Shown: positions 59,560-64,000 of the stretch, in pieces
How positions within the stretch are numbered: position 1 is the first letter of the stretch
Layout of the letters: each line of letters starts with the position of its first letter
Assembly (NCBI RefSeq): GCF_019925205.1
Contig: NC_083566.1
Coordinates: 9,486,001-9,550,000 of the forward strand
Length of the DNA: 64,000 nt
DNA from: Metopolophium dirhodum
Lineage: Eukaryota; Arthropoda; Insecta; Hemiptera; Aphididae
Direction of reading: 5' to 3'
Made by a program: the position numbers and the translations under genes
Notes under the pieces: generated by a model
Seen by the model: only the letters and a program-made list of their open reading frames with translations
What the model was told of the DNA's origin: nothing
Database searches by the model: none

Positions 59560-62500
59560 GTCAAGATTCAGTCAATAAAAAAATTCAATTAATTACATAA
59601 AAAAAAAAAAAATTTAAGAAAAGTGTTGGCGCCCGCAGGCAAATGCATTTTAGAAAACAAAAAAAAATTGAGTAAAAAATTAAACTGTAGGAAAACACAT
59701 GTCATAGTTTCAACTAAAATGCCTGGCATCTTAAACAGCATAACTATTCAATATTTTTATTTCATTAATGATGGATTATTTTTTGGGCTTCAGGTTGTCA
59801 ATATTCAAGTCAATGAAAAAATTCAACTAGTTACATAAAAAAAAAAAAAATTGAAGGAGGGTGTTGGCGCCCGCAGGCAAATGCATTTTAGAAAACAAAT
59901 AAAATTTTAAATAAATTATATTGTGTGAAAACACATAACAAACTACAAACTAAAATGTCCAGAATCTTAAACAGAAAAAACTATTCAAAATATTAATTTA
60001 ATTAATGATGTGTTACTCAGAGGGCATAAGGTTGTCAATGTTCAAAAAGTATATACAAAAAATTCAACTAGTTACATTATTACTAAAAAAAAAATTGAAG
60101 GAAAGTGTTGGCGCCCGCAGGCAAATGCATTTTAGAAAACAAAAAAAAAATTAGAAAAAAATTATACTGTAGGAAAACACATGACATAGTTTCAACTAAA
60201 ATGCCTGGCATCTTAAACAGAAAAACTATTCAAAATATTTATTTAATTAATGATGGATTATTTAGAGGGCATCAGGTTGTCAATGTTCACAAACTTTTTA
60301 CCAAAAATTCAACTAGTTACATAAAAAAAAAAATTGAAGGAAGGTGTTGGCGCCCGCAGGCAAATGCATTTTAGAAAACAAAAAAAAATTTAGAAAAAAA
60401 TTATACTGTAGGAAAACACATGACATAGTTTCAACTAAAATGCCTGGCATCTTAAACAGAAAAACTATTCAACATTTTTATTTCATTAATGATGGATTAT
60501 TTTTTGGGCTTCAGGTTGTCAATGTTCACAAATTTTTTACCAAAAATTCAACTAGTTACATAAAAAAAAAAAATTGAAGGAAGGTGTTGGCGCCTGCAGG
60601 CAAATGCATTTTAGAAAACAAAAAAAAAATTAGAAAAAAATTATACTGTAGGAAAACACATGACATAGTTTTAACTAAAATTCCTAGCATCTTAAACAGA
60701 AAAACTATTCAAAATATTTATTTAATTAATGATGGATTATTTAGAGGGCATCAGGTTGTCAATGTTCACAAATTTTTTACCAAAAATTCAACTAGTTACA
60801 TAAAAAAAAAAAATTGAAGGAAGGTGTTGGCGCCTGCAGGCAAATGCATTTTAGAAAACAAAAAAAAATTTAGATAATAATTATACTGTAGGAAAACACA
60901 TGACATAGTTTCAACTAAAATGCCTGGCATCTTAAACAGAAAAACTATTCAAAATATTTATTTAATTAATGATGGATTATTTAGAGGGCATCAGGTTGTC
61001 AATGTTCACAAATTTTTTACCAAAAATTTAACTATAGTTACATAAAAAAAAAAAAATTGAAGGAAGGTGTTGGCGCCCGCAGGCAAATGCATTTTAGAAA
61101 ACAAAAAAAAATTGAGTAAAAAATTATACTGTAGGAAAACACATGACATACTTTCAACTAAAATGCCTGGCATCTTAAACAGCAAAACTATTCAACATTT
61201 TTATTTCATTAATGATGGATTATTTTTTGGGCTTCAGGTTGTCAATATTCAAGTCAATGAAATAATTCAACTAGTTACATTAAAACTAAAAAAAAAATTG
61301 AAGGAAGGTGTTGGCGCCCGCAGGCAAATGCATTTTAGAAAACAAAAAAAAAATTAGAAAAAAATTATACTGTAGGAAAACACATGACATAGTTTCAACT
61401 AAAATTCCTGGCATCTTAAACAGAAAAACTATTCAAAATATTTATTTAATTAATGATGGATTATTTAGAGGGCATCAGGTTGTCAATGTTCACAAATTTT
61501 TTACCAAAAATTCAACTAGTTACATAAAAAAAAAAAAATTGAAGGAAGGTGTTGGCGCCCGCAGGCAAATGCATTTTAGAAAACAAAAAAAAAATTGAGT
61601 AATAAATTATACTGTAGGAAAACACATGACATACTTTCAACTAAAATGCCTGGCATCTTAAACAGCAAAACTATTCAACATTTTTATTTCATTAATGATG
61701 GATTATTTTTTGGGCTTCAGGTTGTCAATGTTCACAAATTTTTTACCAAAAATTCAACTAGTTACATAAAAAAAAAAAATTGAAGGAAGGTGTTGGCGCC
61801 TGCAGGCAAATGCATTTTAGAAAACAAAAAAAAATTTAGATAATAATTATACTGTAGGAAAACACATGACATAGTTTCAACTAAAATGCCTGGCATCTTA
61901 AACAGAAAAACTATTCAAAATATTTATTTAATTAATGATGGATTATTTAGAGGGCATCAGGTTGTCAATGTTCACAAATTTTTTACCAAAAATTCAACTA
62001 GTTACATAAAAAAAAAAATTGAAGGAAGGTGTTGGCGCCCGCAGGCAAATGCATTTTAGAAAACAAAAAAAAATTTAGAAAAAAATTATACTGTAGGAAA
62101 ACACATGACATAGTTTCAACTAAAATGCCTGGCATCTTAAACAGAAAAACTATTCAAAATATTTATTTAATTAATGATGGATTATTTAGAGGGCATCAGG
62201 TTGTCAATGTTCACAAATTTTTTACCAAAAATTTAACTATAATTACATAAAAAAAAAAAAATTGAAGGAAGGTGTTGGCGCCCGCAGGCAAATGCATTTT
62301 AGAAAACAAAAAAAAATTGAGTAAAAAATTATACTGTAGGAAAACACATGACATACTTTCAACTAAAATGCCTGGCATCTTAAACAGCAAAACTATTCAA
62401 CATTTTTTTTTCATTAATGATGGATTATTTTTTGGGCTTCAGGTTGTCAATATTCAAGTCAATGAAATAAGTCAACTAGTTACATTATAACTAAAAAAAA

Positions 62501-62758
62501 AATTGAAGGAAGGTGTTGGCTCCCGCAGGCAAATGCATTTTACAAAACAAAAAAAAATTGAGAAAATAATTATACTGTAGGAAAACACATGACATAGTTT
62601 CAACTAAAATGTCTGGCATCTTAAACAGAAAAACTATTCAAAATATTTATATAATTTATGATGGATTTTTCAGAGGGCATCAGGTTGTCAATGTTCAAAA
62701 AGTATATTTTAGTAATTTTTAGTTCATTACTGATGGATTATTCAGAGGGCGTCAGGTT
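59551..62758 (+). repeat. Satellite array 3, plus orientation, ~13 monomers
   Basis: Same satellite as arrays 1 and 2. It starts in the second half of the chimeric monomer split by the element. It continues with an A-type monomer carrying AACTGTAGGAAAACACATGT (59686-59705) and a C monomer (about 59860-60080), then from 60506 repeats the 54082-56335 series. It ends at the second element copy with the same CGTCAGGTT (62750-62758). Confidence 0.95.
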
Positions 62759-64000
62759 ACGTTCGTGAAGTTGGCCCACCTAAGTACTTCAATTTTTTTT
62801 AAAGCTATGCCATTATTTTGCAAGTTATTTGCAAGTATTTGCAAGTCTATTTTTAGAATTTGCAAGTCCAAACTTTCACCGTGAATCCAAAAACTGAAAA
62901 GGTGGGCCAACTTCACGTAGCCCACCCATTTTGACCGAGAACTTTGAAATCAGCATCAAACGAAAGCTTATGATTAGCAAGAATTTGCAAGTCTGGTTTT
63001 AGAATTTGCAAGTCACCCGGGCGGCCAGTAAGAGCTTTCAAAGTTTAGAAGTTGGCCCACCCAAGTTGTCCCAGAACTTCAAAATAGGTATCAAACGAAA
63101 GCTTATGACTAGCAAGTATTTGCAAGTACAGTTTTAGAATTTGCAAGTCATTAAGGTGGTCGCTAGAAGTGGTTTCTTACTTTTGAAGTTTTACTGTTGC
63201 CATTTTTTATTCAAATTAGTTTTTTATTTTTATCGGTATCAATAACACATATTTTATTCGTTTTTTAATTTATGATTGATTATATGTTGATGTGTTGGAA
63301 AAAATGAAAGCACTGTCGAAGTGTTATGGCAGTATGGCACTATTATTGTTTGACCATAAATTTAAGGCTGTGTACGCCTATGGTATAAAGTACTCCTTAT
63401 AAGTAGTCTCGCTGTTTCTCAAAGACCTGAAACTTCAAAGTGGGTAGGTATCAAACGAAAGGTAATTATTATAACAAACATTTGCAACTTTGCAAGTCAC
63501 TATGGCAGACGCCATTAGCTTTTGAAGCTGGGAATTTTGAACCAGCATATGTCCTACCATTTTGGACTTATGATATTATAAACTAACATGAATTATAACG
63601 TTTATGTTTTGTAATTTTTATTCAAGTTTATATATTTATAATTATTTTGTTGTACATGCAAAATATACACTATTTTTTGTTTCCAAACTTCTAAACGAAT
63701 GCATTTAAGGTTGGTCCACAATATTTTTTTTGTTCTTTGAGAAACAGTGAATGTACCTACTTATAAAGAATACTTTATATTATAATGTACACCATAGGCG
63801 TACACCATAGCCTCAATTTATTTCTGATCGAGCCTGGAACAATCATAGTGCCATACTGCCCTAATACTTCAACAGTGCTTTAATTTTTTGAAGACACATC
63901 AACATACAATCATACATTCAAATTGTAAACGAATAACTGTGTTATTGATATCGATAAAAATAAAAAAACTAATTTGAATAAAAAATTTAAAATGAATGAA
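60506..64000 (+). repeat. 6,424-bp composite tandem unit, copy 2 (cut by window end)
   Basis: It matches copy 1 up to the last base of the window (64000 corresponds to 57577). I saw only a one-base A-tract difference in the stretches compared. The second transposon copy therefore arose by segmental duplication, not by an independent insertion. More copies may follow outside the window. Confidence 0.9.
62759..64000. mobile_element. Second copy of the foldback-like element, truncated by the window
   Basis: It matches 56336-57577 base for base in every line compared, offset 6,423. It includes the left arm, the AT-rich spacer and the diverged third copy (to about 63990). The nested short repeat would begin just outside the window. 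Because the flanking satellite is duplicated with it, this is a segmental copy. Confidence 0.9.

Larger units (their letters stand above)
54082..60505 (+). repeat. 6,424-bp composite tandem unit, copy 1 (satellite + foldback element + satellite)
   Basis: Sequence from 54082 onward matches sequence from 60506 onward at an offset of 6,424 bp, dropping to 6,423 after a one-base A-tract difference near 55580 and 62000. Homology starts at GGGCTTCAGG (54082 and 60506): upstream the two monomers are of different subfamilies, TTTAGAGGG versus TTTTTTGGG. The unit holds about 13 satellite monomers plus one whole transposon. The left breakpoint monomer is a B-to-A chimera, as expected from unequal crossing-over between satellite monomers. 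Confidence 0.9.

Noticed and set aside
59133..59578. Open frames in the right arm of the element with repeated LQILK-like words.
   Set aside because: The repeated words are the 135-bp and 10-bp DNA subrepeats (ACTTGCAAAT) read in frame. There is no ATG start and no known protein.
2926..62490. More than a hundred short open frames of about 60-97 codons, one per monomer, giving similar lysine-rich peptides.
   Set aside because: They begin at GTG (the GTG of GGTGTTGGCG), which is not a normal start in nuclear genes. The only in-frame ATG lies midway (ATGCCTGGC). The frames break at each monomer because A-tract length varies, and a one-base loss near 51645 shifts one of them. They reflect the repeat period, not selection for protein.
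62759..64000. The second foldback element as an independent insertion.
   Set aside because: It has the same 9-bp site and the same flanking satellite with rare variants for more than 2 kb, so it was duplicated together with its flank.

Overview
This window is eukaryotic nuclear DNA with no convincing protein-coding gene. It is dominated by one AT-rich satellite with a monomer of about 240 bp, roughly 235 copies in three arrays, interrupted by a long terminal-inverted-repeat (foldback-type) transposable element. The host is probably an insect. It has a short run of the insect-type telomere unit TTAGG, a dispersed repeat that I associate from memory with Lepidoptera and Hemiptera, and strongly AT-rich unique DNA. 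A hemipteran such as an aphid would fit, but the sequence alone does not settle it.

Layout. (1) 1-2577: flanking DNA without recognisable genes. It contains a 203-bp hairpin MITE (1479-1681) with a 10-bp target-site duplication. (2) 2578 to about 31084: satellite array 1, with monomers read on the minus strand. (3) 31055-31116: the inversion point, where the array flips orientation across a 10-bp spacer. (4) 31091-56335: array 2, with monomers read on the plus strand. (5) 56336-59550: a 3,215-bp foldback-like element with very long inverted repeats, internal 135-bp subrepeats and a perfect 9-bp target-site duplication. (6) 59551-62758: array 3, plus strand. (7) 62759-64000: the start of a second copy of the same element, cut by the window end. 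Regions 5-7 are part of a 6,424-bp tandem duplication that joins satellite and transposon into one larger repeating unit.

How it fits together. Three monomer subfamilies (A, B, C) and their mosaics are arranged in higher-order repeats: a 7-monomer unit of about 1,686 bp, a 10-monomer unit of about 2,404 bp, and 3-, 4- and 5-monomer local duplications. The far left end of array 1 holds, in inverted orientation, the uninterrupted version of the chimeric monomer into which the element inserted. This proves the element's boundaries. It also suggests that arrays 1 and 2 are the arms of an old, roughly 55-kb palindrome whose arms were later remodelled separately. The centre of the inversion looks like the product of strand switching at a 10-bp palindrome found in many monomers. 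The many short open frames in the arrays come from the repeat sequence and are not annotated as genes.
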